Shown: positions 7,739 through 17,213 of the stretch, one piece after another | Layout: each line of letters begins with the position of its first letter | Position numbering within the stretch: position 1 is the stretch's first letter | Origin: JBFWVR01 sp050246635 | GTDB taxonomy: Bacteria; Acidobacteriota; Vicinamibacteria; Vicinamibacterales; UBA2999 | Assembly: GCA_050246635.1 (NCBI GenBank) | Contig: JBFWVR010000003.1 | Coordinates: forward strand, 413,854-477,853 | DNA length: 64,000 nucleotides | Direction of reading: 5' to 3' | The notes under the pieces: model-generated | Told to the model about the DNA's origin: nothing | Database searches by the model: none | What the model saw: only the letters and a program-made list of their open reading frames with translations | Made by a program: the position numbers and the translations under genes

Positions 7739-9550
7739 GTGACCAATCCGATGAGCGGCGTCAACGACTTCGCGTTCAAGATCGCCACGGCCAACGGCAC
7801 CGGCTCGGCGTCGGCCAACGGCCTCATCATGCAGGCCATCTTCCGGATGGGCGTGCCCGTGACGGGCAAGAACGTCTTCCCGTCCAACATCCAGGGCCTG
7901 CCCACCTGGTACGAGATCCGGGTCAACAAGGACGGCTACACCGCGCGCACGCCGCACTTCGACCTGCTGGTCGCCCTCAACCCCGCGACGTACCAGAAGG
8001 ATCACGCCGAGGTCCGCGCGGGCGGCTGGCTGCTCTACGACTCGTCGTGGCCGCTCGACGCCAAGCTCGCCCGGCCCGACGTCACCTACCTCGGCGTGCC
8101 GCTCGCGCGCATGTGCAACGAGCGCTTCGCGGGGGTGCGTGAGCGCATCCTGATGAAGAACATCGCGTACGCGGGCGCGCTCGCCGCGCTGCTCGCCATC
8201 GATCCGGAGATCATCGCGCAGCTGACGAAGGAGAAGTACGCGGCGAAGAAGGCGCTGCTCGACTCGAACGAGCAGGCGATTGCCCTCGGCTACGACTACG
8301 CGCAGGCGCACTTCGACTGCCCGCTGCCCATCCACCTCGAGCCGATGGACGCGACGAAGGACGCGATCCTGATCGACGGGAACACGTCGGCGGCCCTGGG
8401 CTGCCTCTACGCCGGCGCGACCGTCGGCGCCTGGTATCCGATCACGCCGTCCACCTCGCTCATGGAAGCCTTCACCAGCTTCTGCAAGCAGCACCGGCGC
8501 GACCCCGAGACCGGCACGAACCGCTACGCCATCCTGCAGGCCGAGGACGAGCTGGCGGCCATCGGCATGGTCATCGGCGCCGGCTGGGCCGGCGCGCGCG
8601 CGTTCACGCCGACGGCCGGCCCCGGCATCTCGCTGATGAACGAGTTCATCGGCCTGGCGTACTACGCCGAGGTGCCTGCCGTGCTCTTCGACGTGCAGCG
8701 CACCGGTCCCTCGACCGGCATGCCGACCCGCACGCAGCAGGGCGACCTCATGATGTGCGCCTACGCGTCGCACGGCGACACGCGGCACATCTGCCTCTAC
8801 CCGTCGGACCCGCGTGAGGCGTTCGAGTTCGCCGTCGCGGCCTTCGACCTGGCCGAGCGCTTCCAGACCCCGGTCTTCGTGCTCACCGACCTCGACATCG
8901 GCATGAACGACTGGATGATCCCGAAGCTCACCTGGGACGACGCCTACCGGCCGGATCGGGGCAAGGTGCTCGACGCCGCCGCGCTGGAGGAGATCAAGCA
9001 GTTCTACCGCTACCTCGACGTCGACGGCGACGGCATCCCGTACCGGACGCTGCCGGGCGTGCACCCGAAGGGCGCGTACTTCACGCGGGGGTCCGGCCAC
9101 AACCGCTTCGGCGGCTACACCGAAGACGACGTCGAGTACATGGACGTGATGGATCGGCTCGCGCGCAAGATCCAGAACGCCGCGCGGGCCGTGCCGGCGC
9201 CGGTCACGCGGACGGCCGCCGGGGCCCGCCTGGGCCTGCTCACGGTCGGCGGCTGTCACGCGGCCTGCCTCGAGGCCCTGGACGTGCTTGCACGCGAGGA
9301 CGGCCTGGCCATCGACTACATGCGCGTGCGGGGCTTCCCGTTCGGCGACGAGGTCCGGCAGTTCGTCGAGTCCCACGACGTCACGTTCGTCGTCGAGCAG
9401 AACCGCGACGCGCAGCTGCGCAGCCTGCTGATGCTCGAGACCGCCGTGCCGGTGGAGAAGCTGCATTCGGTGCGCTATTACGGCGGGTTCCCGATGAGCG
9501 CCCACCACGTGATCAGCGGCGTCAAGGCCCGGCTGGAGAAGGCGGCATGA
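7739..9550 (+). CDS. korA: 2-oxoacid:acceptor oxidoreductase, fused gamma-alpha subunit
   Basis: A 603-residue protein starting at GTG 7739. The first about 190 residues are the gamma domain (GTGSASANGLIMQAIFRMG, SNIQGLPTWYEIRV). The rest is the pyrimidine-binding alpha domain, with the PITPSTSLMEAF and ExELAAIGMVIGAGWAGARAFTPTAGPG motifs typical of KorA/PorA-type enzymes. The protein works with the beta subunit, whose start overlaps its stop by 4 bases (ATGA), indicating translational coupling. The enzyme oxidatively decarboxylates a 2-oxoacid (2-oxoglutarate is most likely for fused gamma-alpha forms) to acyl-CoA, or runs in the reductive direction. Substrate identity is inferred, not seen. 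Confidence 0.88.
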   Translation: MTNPMSGVNDFAFKIATANGTGSASANGLIMQAIFRMGVPVTGKNVFPSNIQGLPTWYEIRVNKDGYTARTPHFDLLVALNPATYQKDHAEVRAGGWLLYDSSWPLDAKLARPDVTYLGVPLARMCNERFAGVRERILMKNIAYAGALAALLAIDPEIIAQLTKEKYAAKKALLDSNEQAIALGYDYAQAHFDCPLPIHLEPMDATKDAILIDGNTSAALGCLYAGATVGAWYPITPSTSLMEAFTSFCKQHRRDPETGTNRYAILQAEDELAAIGMVIGAGWAGARAFTPTAGPGISLMNEFIGLAYYAEVPAVLFDVQRTGPSTGMPTRTQQGDLMMCAYASHGDTRHICLYPSDPREAFEFAVAAFDLAERFQTPVFVLTDLDIGMNDWMIPKLTWDDAYRPDRGKVLDAAALEEIKQFYRYLDVDGDGIPYRTLPGVHPKGAYFTRGSGHNRFGGYTEDDVEYMDVMDRLARKIQNAARAVPAPVTRTAAGARLGLLTVGGCHAACLEALDVLAREDGLAIDYMRVRGFPFGDEVRQFVESHDVTFVVEQNRDAQLRSLLMLETAVPVEKLHSVRYYGGFPMSAHHVISGVKARLEKAA

Positions 9551-10602
9551 CCTACATCGCGAAGCCGAAGGTCCACCATCCCTCGCTCACGCGCAACGCG
9601 CTCGGGTTGACGCGGCGCGACTACGAGGGGACCATGTCCACCCTCTGCGCGGGCTGCGGCCACGACTCGGTCACGGCCGCGATCATCCAGGCGTTCTGGG
9701 AGCTGGCGATCCCGCCGCACCGCGTGGCGAAGCTCTCGGGCATCGGGTGCTCCTCGAAGACGCCCACGTACTTCCTCAAGGAAGCCCACGGGTTCAACAG
9801 CGTGCACGGCCGCATGCCGTCGCTGGCGGCGGGCGCCAACGCCGCCAACCGCGACCTGGTCTACATCGGCGTCTCCGGCGACGGCGACTCGTTGTCGATC
9901 GGCCTCGGCCAGATGTGCCACGCCATCCGGCGGAACATCAACCTGCTCTACGTGCTCGAGAACAATGGCGTGTACGGCCTGACGAAGGGGCAGTTCTCGG
10001 CGTCGGCCGACCTCGGCACGAAGAGCAAGAAGGGCGACGTCAACACGATGGAGGCCATCGACGGGCCGCTGCTCGCGCTCTCGCTCGGCGCCACCTTCGT
10101 CGCCCGCAGCTTCTCGGGCGACAAGGCGCAGCTCGTGCCCATCCTCAAGGCCGGCCTCACGCACCGCGGGTTCGCCTTCGTCGACGTGATCTCCCCGTGC
10201 GTCACCTTCAACGATCACGAGGGCTCGACCAAGAGCTACGCCTACACGCGGGATCACAATGTCGAGGTCGTCCAGGCCGACTTCGTCGCGCCGCGGGAGG
10301 AGATCACCACCGAGTACGAGCCGGGCTCGGCCCGCAACGTGCGCCTGCACGATGGCAGCTGGGTGCGCCTGCGCAAGGTGGCGGAGGACTACGACCCGAC
10401 CGATCGTGACCGTGCCTATGCCTACATCCGCGACCGGCAGGAGGCCGGCGAGGTGGCGACCGGGCTGCTCTACATCGACAGCGACTCGAAGGACCTGCAC
10501 GACCAGGCCCGGACCATCGCGACGCCGCTCGTCGACATGCCGTACGAACAGCTCTGTCCCGGGAGTGCGGCGCTCGAGAAATTGCAGGGGCGGTTCAGAT
10601 AG
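9547..10602 (+). CDS. korB: 2-oxoacid:acceptor oxidoreductase, TPP-binding beta subunit
   Basis: A 351-residue thiamine-pyrophosphate subunit. Cys residues in LCAGCGHDSV and GIGCSSKTP ligate the proximal Fe-S cluster. The GDGDSLSIGLGQ...NNGVYGLTKGQ stretch is the TPP/Mg2+ motif. A Cys in SPCVTFNDH supplies a further cluster ligand as in KorB proteins. Length is a little above plain KorB because of a C-terminal extension of about 70 residues rich in charged residues. It ends 7 bases from the convergent ADOP gene, with no obvious hairpin terminator between them. Confidence 0.9.
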   Translation: MTYIAKPKVHHPSLTRNALGLTRRDYEGTMSTLCAGCGHDSVTAAIIQAFWELAIPPHRVAKLSGIGCSSKTPTYFLKEAHGFNSVHGRMPSLAAGANAANRDLVYIGVSGDGDSLSIGLGQMCHAIRRNINLLYVLENNGVYGLTKGQFSASADLGTKSKKGDVNTMEAIDGPLLALSLGATFVARSFSGDKAQLVPILKAGLTHRGFAFVDVISPCVTFNDHEGSTKSYAYTRDHNVEVVQADFVAPREEITTEYEPGSARNVRLHDGSWVRLRKVAEDYDPTDRDRAYAYIRDRQEAGEVATGLLYIDSDSKDLHDQARTIATPLVDMPYEQLCPGSAALEKLQGRFR

Positions 10603-10609
10603 GGATCGG

Positions 10610-13390
10610 TCACTCGACCCGTAACCCTTCCACCGGGTCGACCCGCATGGCCCTGAGGGCGGGCGGCACGCACGCGACCAGCGCCGCCGCGACGAGCAGC
10701 GCGGCGGCCGTCGCCAGCGAGCGGAAGTCGCCTGGCGTGACCTCGTACAGGACGCGTGACAGCGCGCCTTCCGACAGGCGCACGAGGACCAGGCCGGCGG
10801 CCAGGCCGGCCCCGACGAGCAGCAGGCTCTGCCGCACCACGAGCCCGCCCACCCCGGACGGCTTCGCGCCGAGCGTCATCCGGATCGCCAGCTCGCGGGT
10901 ACGGAGGGCCACGGACCACGAGAAGAGCCCGTAGACGCCGAGTGCGGCCAGCAGCGCCGCCAGCGCGCCGAAGAAGAGCAGCACCGACATGAGCAGGCGC
11001 GGCTCCGCGGTCTGCTCCGCGAAGCGGGCGCCCCAGGTCGCGGTGAGGCCCATTGGCACGTCTGGTGCCACGCGGCGGAGCGCCTCGCGCACCGCGGCGA
11101 TCGCGGTGCGGGTGTCGGTCGCCTTCACGCCGACGTACACCTCGCCGAACGGGAACTGTCGTGTCGAGGTGTAGATGGCCGGCTCGGTGGTCTGTCCGAG
11201 TGGCACGTTGCGGACGTCGCGCACGACGCCGATGATCTCGAAGGGATACCCGCCCTGCCGGTGACCGGCGTCGGCCATCAGGTTCACCCCGAGCGGGCCG
11301 ATGCCGCTCGCGGCCAGCCGGATCACGCGTCCCACCGGCGGCGCGTCCGGCAGGTAGCGCCGCACGAACGCGTCGTTGACGACCACGACGGCCGGCGAAT
11401 CCGGCCCGTCGAACGGCGTGAACAGGCGCCCGTCCGCCACGGTGGCGCCCATCGTCTCGAACCAGTCCTCACTCACGCTGTGAAGCTGCATCTGCGGCGC
11501 ATCGTCGATGCGGGCGGGCCAGGGTTGGCCGTCCAGGACGAACGGGCCGCGCCAGCCGATCTGGAGCGGCAGGAAGTTGCTGCTGCCGGCCGACACCACG
11601 CCTGGCTGCTGGCGGATTGCGTCGAGCACCTGCGTGTGGGCGGCGGCGACGGCGCGCCACTGCTCGCCGATCGACGCCCCCTCGGGCACCTCCCGCCCGC
11701 TCAACTGGATGCTCGTGACGAGGACCTCGTCTGCCTGGACGCCCAGCGGCGTGTCGACCATCTGCGCCACCGTGCGCACGAGCAGGGCGGAGCTGGCGAG
11801 GAGCGCGCACGCCAGCGCGACCTCCGCCGTGACGAGCACCGTGTAGATGCGTCGTGCCCCGCGGGAGCTTCCCCGCTCCCCGGACTTGAGATCGGCGGTG
11901 ACGTTGCCGCGGAGGAGCAGCAGCGACGGCACGAGGCCGAAGACGACGGCCGTGATCCCGGCGACGGCCACGCAGAAGGCCAGCACGCCGGGATTGAGCG
12001 TGGCCTCGCCCAGGCGCGGGATCTCGACCGGCGTCAGCGCCACGAGGAGCGGCAGCGCCGCCGCCGCCGCCGCGAGCCCGACGAGGGCGCCGGCGCCGGA
12101 GAGGACGAGGCTCTCGGCCGCCAGCTGGGTGAGGAGCTGCCGCGGGGACGCCCCCATCGCAATGCGGACGCCAATCTCCCGCTCGCGCGAGAGCGCCCGC
12201 GTCAGGACGAGTGACGCGACGTTGAGCACGGCGATCAGCAGCAGCACGCCCACCGCGCCGAAGAGCACGATGAGGGCCGGGCGGTAGTACCCGAGCTGCT
12301 CGTCCAGCAGCGGAACGAGCCGCGAGCCCCAGCCCTTGCCCGGGCTGTTCCGCGTGGCGCCGAACTCGTCCTCGATGTGGGTCCACAGGGTGTCGATGGC
12401 GGCCTGCGCCTGCGGCACCGTCGTGCCGTCGCTCAGTCGCGCCACCGCCTCCATGAAGTGCGCCGAGCGGCTGTGCTGGGTCATGTCCCAGGTGAGCCGC
12501 TGCCAGACATCCACGTCATCCGGGAAGTGGAAGCCCGGAGGCATGACCCCGACGATGGTGTAGGGCTCGTCGTTCAGCGCGAGCTGGCGTCCGATGAGGC
12601 CGGGATCGGCCGCGTAGCGGGTGCGCCAGAGCCGATCGGAGATGACGGCGATGCGCTCGCGATCGAAGAGCGGCCCGCCGTCGGGAAACCCCGGCCCGAC
12701 CTGCGGCGTCGTCCCGAGCACCGCGAAGAGGTTGCCGCTCACCTCGATCGTGCGCACGCGCGCGGGATCCATGCCGGGGTCGACGAGGTTCACGCCCGGC
12801 CGCCACCACGCGGCGGCGTCCTCGAAGACCGGGAGTGCCCGCTGGTCCATGAAGTTGACCGGCGAGATCGGGTCGTGGCTGAGCGCCTGGTCGGCGTTCG
12901 TGTCCCAGATCGTGACCAGGCGGTCGGGCTGCTCGAAGGGCAGGGGCCGCAGGATCACGGCGTCCACCACGCTGTACACGGTCGCGGCGGCGGCCGTGCC
13001 GAGCCCGAGCACGAGCGTGGTGACGAGCACGAAACCGGGATGCTGGCGGAACTGGCGCAGGGCCAGGCGGAGCGCGCTGGTCACGTTGAAGCTCCTTCCA
13101 CCCGCGGCGCGGGCGGTGTCGTCCGCACGGTGGCGGCGAAGGCGATCCGGGTCGCGGGTGACGAGGGGCGCGAGGGGGACGAGCGGCGAGTCGTCCAGCA
13201 GGGCGAGGGCGCGGCGCCGGGCCTCGTCGTCCGCGGCGCCTTCCGCGCGCGCGGCCTCGTAGAGGTCGTCGAGGTGCTCGGCCAGCTCCTCGACGATGCG
13301 ATCGGGCAGGTCGAGGCGGTCGGTCGCGGCCCGGGCCCGAACCGCGGCCCGCCAGCGGGGCAGTCGCCCGTGGGAGCGATCCTGTGCCAT
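10610..13390 (-). CDS. ADOP-type orphan permease with permease prefix domain
   Basis: 926 residues. Residues 1-95 form a soluble helical prefix (DLPDRIVEELAEHLDDLYEAA) found in ADOP permeases that sit beside PadR regulators. The first membrane helix is at about 114-142 (FVLVTTLVLGLGTAAAA). Two MacB-type periplasmic domains alternate with two FtsX domains at about 367-480 (LLLIAVLNVASLVLTRALSREREIGVRIAMGAS) and about 800-926 (GVYGLFSWSVALRTRELAIRMTLGAK). The ATG lies 4 bases after the PadR stop, so the two are one operon. No ATPase gene is nearby, which is typical of this class. The transported substrate is unknown. Confidence 0.88.
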   Translation of the reverse strand: MAQDRSHGRLPRWRAAVRARAATDRLDLPDRIVEELAEHLDDLYEAARAEGAADDEARRRALALLDDSPLVPLAPLVTRDPDRLRRHRADDTARAAGGRSFNVTSALRLALRQFRQHPGFVLVTTLVLGLGTAAAATVYSVVDAVILRPLPFEQPDRLVTIWDTNADQALSHDPISPVNFMDQRALPVFEDAAAWWRPGVNLVDPGMDPARVRTIEVSGNLFAVLGTTPQVGPGFPDGGPLFDRERIAVISDRLWRTRYAADPGLIGRQLALNDEPYTIVGVMPPGFHFPDDVDVWQRLTWDMTQHSRSAHFMEAVARLSDGTTVPQAQAAIDTLWTHIEDEFGATRNSPGKGWGSRLVPLLDEQLGYYRPALIVLFGAVGVLLLIAVLNVASLVLTRALSREREIGVRIAMGASPRQLLTQLAAESLVLSGAGALVGLAAAAAALPLLVALTPVEIPRLGEATLNPGVLAFCVAVAGITAVVFGLVPSLLLLRGNVTADLKSGERGSSRGARRIYTVLVTAEVALACALLASSALLVRTVAQMVDTPLGVQADEVLVTSIQLSGREVPEGASIGEQWRAVAAAHTQVLDAIRQQPGVVSAGSSNFLPLQIGWRGPFVLDGQPWPARIDDAPQMQLHSVSEDWFETMGATVADGRLFTPFDGPDSPAVVVVNDAFVRRYLPDAPPVGRVIRLAASGIGPLGVNLMADAGHRQGGYPFEIIGVVRDVRNVPLGQTTEPAIYTSTRQFPFGEVYVGVKATDTRTAIAAVREALRRVAPDVPMGLTATWGARFAEQTAEPRLLMSVLLFFGALAALLAALGVYGLFSWSVALRTRELAIRMTLGAKPSGVGGLVVRQSLLLVGAGLAAGLVLVRLSEGALSRVLYEVTPGDFRSLATAAALLVAAALVACVPPALRAMRVDPVEGLRVE

Positions 13391-13394
13391 GGGA

Positions 13395-13742
13395 TCACGC
13401 CGGCCCCAGGCCGGCGACCTCGCTCAGGGCGGCAATGAAGCGGCTCCAGTCCTCTCGCTGGCTGGCGAGGACCTTCCGGCCCGCCTCGGTGATGCGGTAC
13501 GAGCGGCGGCGCCGCTGGCCGGCGCGTTCGATCCAGCGGCCGCGGATGAGGCCACGCTCCTCGAGCCGGTAGAGCGTGGCGTAGAGGGAGGCCAGGGTGA
13601 ACACGAGGGTGCCGCCCGAGCGCGCCTCGATGAGGCGGGCGATCTCGTAGCCGTGGAGCGCCTGCTCCTCGGCGAGGGCGAGGATCAGCAGGTCGGCGCT
13701 GCCTTTCTTGGCGGCATCGATGGCCGCGCCCGGCGTGGTCAT
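13395..13742 (-). CDS. PadR-family transcriptional regulator
   Basis: 115 residues with the PadR winged helix: GSADLLILALAEEQALHGYEIARLI, FTLASLYATLYRLEERGLI and RRRSYRITEAGRKVL. The ATG at 13742 is used because upstream in-frame sequence belongs to the divergent permease. This ATG directly abuts AT-rich divergent promoter sequence, so the transcript is short-leadered. PadR proteins are usually repressors; this one probably controls itself, the co-operonic ADOP permease and perhaps the divergent one. Confidence 0.92.
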   Translation of the reverse strand: MTTPGAAIDAAKKGSADLLILALAEEQALHGYEIARLIEARSGGTLVFTLASLYATLYRLEERGLIRGRWIERAGQRRRRSYRITEAGRKVLASQREDWSRFIAALSEVAGLGPA

Positions 13743-13766
13743 ATATAGGGATCCTTCATATAGGAC
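13743..13766. promoter_or_regulatory. Candidate PadR operator / divergent promoter
   Basis: The AT-rich stretch between the divergent padR (start 13742) and permease (start 13887) genes holds a direct repeat, ATATAGGGATCC followed about 15 bases on by ATATAGGACC. It is one of the few AT-rich places in the region and contains TATAT -10-like sequence for either direction. PadR autoregulation makes this the obvious operator, but binding is inferred. Confidence 0.4.
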
Positions 13767-13886
13767 CGCAGAATGTCCAGCGGCAATTTGGACGGGGCCG
13801 GGTCCCGGAAGGTTGGCACACGGCGCGGCGTGGCCGAACCTTTTCGGCCGGCGCCCCGTAGATCCGAGGGAACGAGGGAGGGCCGC

Positions 13887-16367
13887 GTGGACCAGGTGCT
13901 CAGGGATCTCAGGCAGGGCGTTCGGCAACTGGCGAGGCGGCCGGCCTTCGCGGCCGCGGCCATCGCGTCGCTCGCGCTCGGCATCGGCCTCAACACCACG
14001 CTCTTCAGCGTGGTGAACGCGGTGCTCCTCAGGGACACGACCGTGCGGGAACCCGAGCGGCTCGTCGAGATCTACTCGGGGGTCACCGACTTCCCGACCC
14101 TGACGACCTCCTATCCCGACTTCCTCGACCTGCGTGCGGGCGCGCCGGCGCTCGAGGGCCTGTCGGCGAGCTCGTTCGTCCGCGGCATCCTGTCGACGAC
14201 CGGCCGGCCGGAGCTGGTGGCCGGCGAGGCCGTGACGGCCAACTACTTCGATCTGCTCGGCGTGGCGCCCGAACTCGGGCGGCCCTTCGCGACGGGCGAG
14301 GACCGGCCGGGCGCCGAGGCCGCCGTGGTGATCAGCCACGGGCTCTGGCAGCGGCAGTTCGGCGCCGGGGGCGACGTGCTCGGGCGCACGCTGGAGTTGA
14401 GCGGGCTGCCCTATACCGTGATTGGCGTGGCGCCGGCCGGGTTCGCGGGGACCATCCCGGGCATCCAGCCTGACTTCTGGGTGCCGATCAGCCAGGTGGA
14501 TCGCCTGTCGTTCTCGGGCATCCAGGCGAACGCGGGCAACGAGACCGCCTCGAGCCGCCTCGACCGGCGTGGGTCCCGATGGCTGTTCGTGAAGGGCCGC
14601 CTGGCGCCCGGGCGCACGGTGGAGGAGGCGCGCACGGAGGTCGACACGATCTTCAAGCGTCTCGCGGCCGAGTATCCCGACACCAACGAGGACATCTTCG
14701 GCACGGTGATGGCCGCGTCGAATGTGCGGTTCCACCCGATGGTCGACGGCTACGTGAAGGCGGCCAGCGCGGTCCTGCTCACGGCCGTGGGGCTGGTGCT
14801 GCTCATTGCCTGTGGCAACGTCGCGAACATGCTCCTGGCGCGGGGCCAGGCGCGCAGGCGTGAGCTGGCCATCCGCGCCGCGGTGGGCGCGGGGCGCGGC
14901 CGTCTCGTGCGACAGCTCCTCACCGAAGGGCTGGTGCTGTCGGCGGTCGGCGGCGGCGCCGGCGTGCTCCTGGCCTGGTGGGCCGGCCGCACCCTCACGG
15001 GCCTCCGGTTCGACGCGTTGCCGGTCCAGCTCCAGTTCGACTACACGCTCGACGGCACGGTGCTCGCCTTCGCGGTCGGCGTGTCCGTGGTGACCGCGGT
15101 GCTCTTCGGCCTCGCGCCCGCGCTCCATGCCTCGTCGCCGGAGCTCGTGCCGGCGCTCAAGGAGTCCACCGCCGGGGACGATGGGCGCCTGAAGCGGTTC
15201 ACGATGCGCGACGCGCTCGTGGTGGGACAGCTCGCGCTGTCGCTCGTGCTGCTGGTCGCAGGCGCCCTCCTGGCGCGTGGGTTCTTCACCGCCAGGGCTG
15301 CCGACCTCGGCTTCGATCCGGAGCCCATCGTCGCGCTCTCGTTCAACCTCCAGATGAACGGCTATGACACGGATCGCGCCGTGGCGTTCCGGGACCGGGC
15401 CGTGGAGGCGCTGCGCGCGCAGCCGGGTGTGGTCAGCGTCACGACGGCGACCCGCCTGCCGATGGCGCCCGACGTCAACATGGAGGGCATCCTGGTGCCT
15501 GGTCACGACCAGCCGGGTGACGACCCCACACCGGTCGACGAGGTCGCGATCGGCCCCGACTACTTCACGACGGTCGGTGTGCCCCTGGTCGCGGGTCGCG
15601 CGATCACGGCTGACGAGGTCGAGCGGGGGGCGCGCGTGGCGGTGGTGAACGAGGCGCTGGCGAAGCGCTATTGGCCCGGGGGCTCCGCCCTCGGCCAGCG
15701 GATCTACCTGAACGGCTTCGACCGTGAGCCGCACGAGGTCGTCGGCGTGTCCCGCGACCACGTCGTGCGTGTCGTCGGCGAGGATGCCCGGCCGTATCTC
15801 CAGGTGCCGGCATCGCCGTCGCAGGGCGTGCCACTCGTGGTGCGCCTGGCGGAGGGACGGCCGGCCGAGGCGGCGATCCCCGCGCTGCAGAGCGCCATCT
15901 GGGCGCTCGAGCCGGACATCGTGTTCACCGAGGCCAACACCGCGTCAGAGGTGGCGTCGGCGACCATGGCCCCGACCGAGATCGGCGCGATGCTGCTCGG
16001 CGCGTTCGGCGCGCTGGCGCTGCTGCTCGCGGCCGTGGGGCTCTACGGGGTGATTGCCTACTCGGTCAGCCTGCGCACGCGTGAGGTCGGGTTGCGCATG
16101 GCGCTCGGCGCCGAGCGGGGCACCGTGCTGCGCCTCGTGCTCGGGCAGGGCGCCCGGCTGGCGCTGGTCGGCATCAGTCTCGGCCTTCTCGCGTCGGCGG
16201 GTGTCGGCAAGGTGCTCGGCTCGCTGCTCTACGGCGTGAGCGCATTCGATCCGGTCGCGTACCTGATGGCGGCCGGGCTGCTGCTGGCCGTGGCGATTGC
16301 CGCGAACCTGGTGCCGGCGATCCAGGCGTCGCGGATCGATCCGATGCGGGCGTTGCGCGCGGAGTAG
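13887..16367 (+). CDS. ADOP-type orphan permease
   Basis: 826 residues from GTG 13887, which has GAGGGAG 6 bases upstream. The ATG at 13773 would add 38 residues rich in Arg and Gly and leave almost no promoter space, so it was rejected. The first helix (AAAAIASLALGIGLNTTLF) is at about residue 22. The first FtsX domain begins near 289 (LLIACGNVANMLLARGQARRRELAIRAAVGAG) and the second near 701 (LYGVIAYSVSLRTREVGLRMALGAE). MacB-like domains precede each. It diverges from padR and ends with the family's characteristic '...SRIDPMRALRAE'. Confidence 0.88.
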   Translation: MDQVLRDLRQGVRQLARRPAFAAAAIASLALGIGLNTTLFSVVNAVLLRDTTVREPERLVEIYSGVTDFPTLTTSYPDFLDLRAGAPALEGLSASSFVRGILSTTGRPELVAGEAVTANYFDLLGVAPELGRPFATGEDRPGAEAAVVISHGLWQRQFGAGGDVLGRTLELSGLPYTVIGVAPAGFAGTIPGIQPDFWVPISQVDRLSFSGIQANAGNETASSRLDRRGSRWLFVKGRLAPGRTVEEARTEVDTIFKRLAAEYPDTNEDIFGTVMAASNVRFHPMVDGYVKAASAVLLTAVGLVLLIACGNVANMLLARGQARRRELAIRAAVGAGRGRLVRQLLTEGLVLSAVGGGAGVLLAWWAGRTLTGLRFDALPVQLQFDYTLDGTVLAFAVGVSVVTAVLFGLAPALHASSPELVPALKESTAGDDGRLKRFTMRDALVVGQLALSLVLLVAGALLARGFFTARAADLGFDPEPIVALSFNLQMNGYDTDRAVAFRDRAVEALRAQPGVVSVTTATRLPMAPDVNMEGILVPGHDQPGDDPTPVDEVAIGPDYFTTVGVPLVAGRAITADEVERGARVAVVNEALAKRYWPGGSALGQRIYLNGFDREPHEVVGVSRDHVVRVVGEDARPYLQVPASPSQGVPLVVRLAEGRPAEAAIPALQSAIWALEPDIVFTEANTASEVASATMAPTEIGAMLLGAFGALALLLAAVGLYGVIAYSVSLRTREVGLRMALGAERGTVLRLVLGQGARLALVGISLGLLASAGVGKVLGSLLYGVSAFDPVAYLMAAGLLLAVAIAANLVPAIQASRIDPMRALRAE

Positions 16368-16651
16368 TGGGAACGGGGGAAATGCCGGCACGGAGACACG
16401 GAGACACGGAGCATCGATTGGTTGGCCGACACGACCGCGGCGAACGAGAGCGACCGGGTCCGCTCGGGAGATCGGATGGTGCCCCTGAGGTGGCCGGCTG
16501 CGCAGCAGCCGGGGCGTGAGGGGCGAGCGGCCCGGGGAAGAGCGGCACCGTCTCGTTTCACCGGCTCTGCCCCGCCGGTGGCCTGGACCCCAGCCGCCAT
16601 CAAGCTGGGCCACACGGGAAATGGCGACGGTCCCTGTATCGGCCCCGCGGA

Positions 16652-17104
16652 TCAGCTCGCGCCGTCGTCCGGCGGTTCGAGATTGCTGACCAGGCGCTGC
16701 AGCACGCGAATGACCGTCTGGTAGTCGCCCTCGCTGACGCCGTCCATGGCGCGGCGGCGCACTTCGACCTGGTCCGCGTGGATCGCCTCGTGGGCGCGCC
16801 GGCCCTCGGGCAGGACGTGGATCGAGACGGCGCCCGCCTCCGCCGCCCGGCAGGCAATCCAGCCGCGGCCCTCGAGGCGGGCCAGGATGGCGTCGACGCC
16901 GTGCGCGTCCACGAACGGGCGCATGCCCTCGGTGAGACGCGCGCGGCTGACACCGCCGGTCTCGTGCACGGTGTTCAGGACCTGCCACTCCTCGCGCGAG
17001 ATCCCATGCCCGGCCTGCGTCGCATTGATGTGACGCGTGATCACTTCGTCCGCACGCTTGAGCCAGTACCCAATCGGGCGCGGCGGCTCCTTCGACGCTC
17101 CCAT
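16652..17104 (-). CDS. MarR-like winged-helix regulator
   Basis: 150 residues from ATG 17104; a TTG at 17122 would add only six residues. The pattern of an N-terminal helix, then ISREEWQVLNTVHETGGVSRARL, VDAILARLEGRGWIAC and a C-terminal dimerisation helix is that of MarR-family regulators. The usual Arg/Asp of the wing are partly replaced (AGAVSIHVLPEGRRAH). The 284-base gap downstream, before the permease end, holds CACGGAGACA repeats near 16391-16412 and a decayed GGGGAC-type palindrome near 16618, but no gene. The ligand and targets are unknown. Confidence 0.7.
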   Translation of the reverse strand: MGASKEPPRPIGYWLKRADEVITRHINATQAGHGISREEWQVLNTVHETGGVSRARLTEGMRPFVDAHGVDAILARLEGRGWIACRAAEAGAVSIHVLPEGRRAHEAIHADQVEVRRRAMDGVSEGDYQTVIRVLQRLVSNLEPPDDGAS

Positions 17105-17213
17105 GACGTCATTGTGCCCCAACCGACATGGGTCGGAACAGCGGGACCGTACCGCGCGCGCCGGGAGTCTTCGTCCGCGAGGAATGGCCGGCCGGGGCCC
17201 GGCCGACCCGGTG

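Noticed and set aside
13743..15761. Upstream extension of the PadR frame
   Set aside because: It is antisense to the ADOP permease; PadR proteins are about 110 residues and start at 13742.
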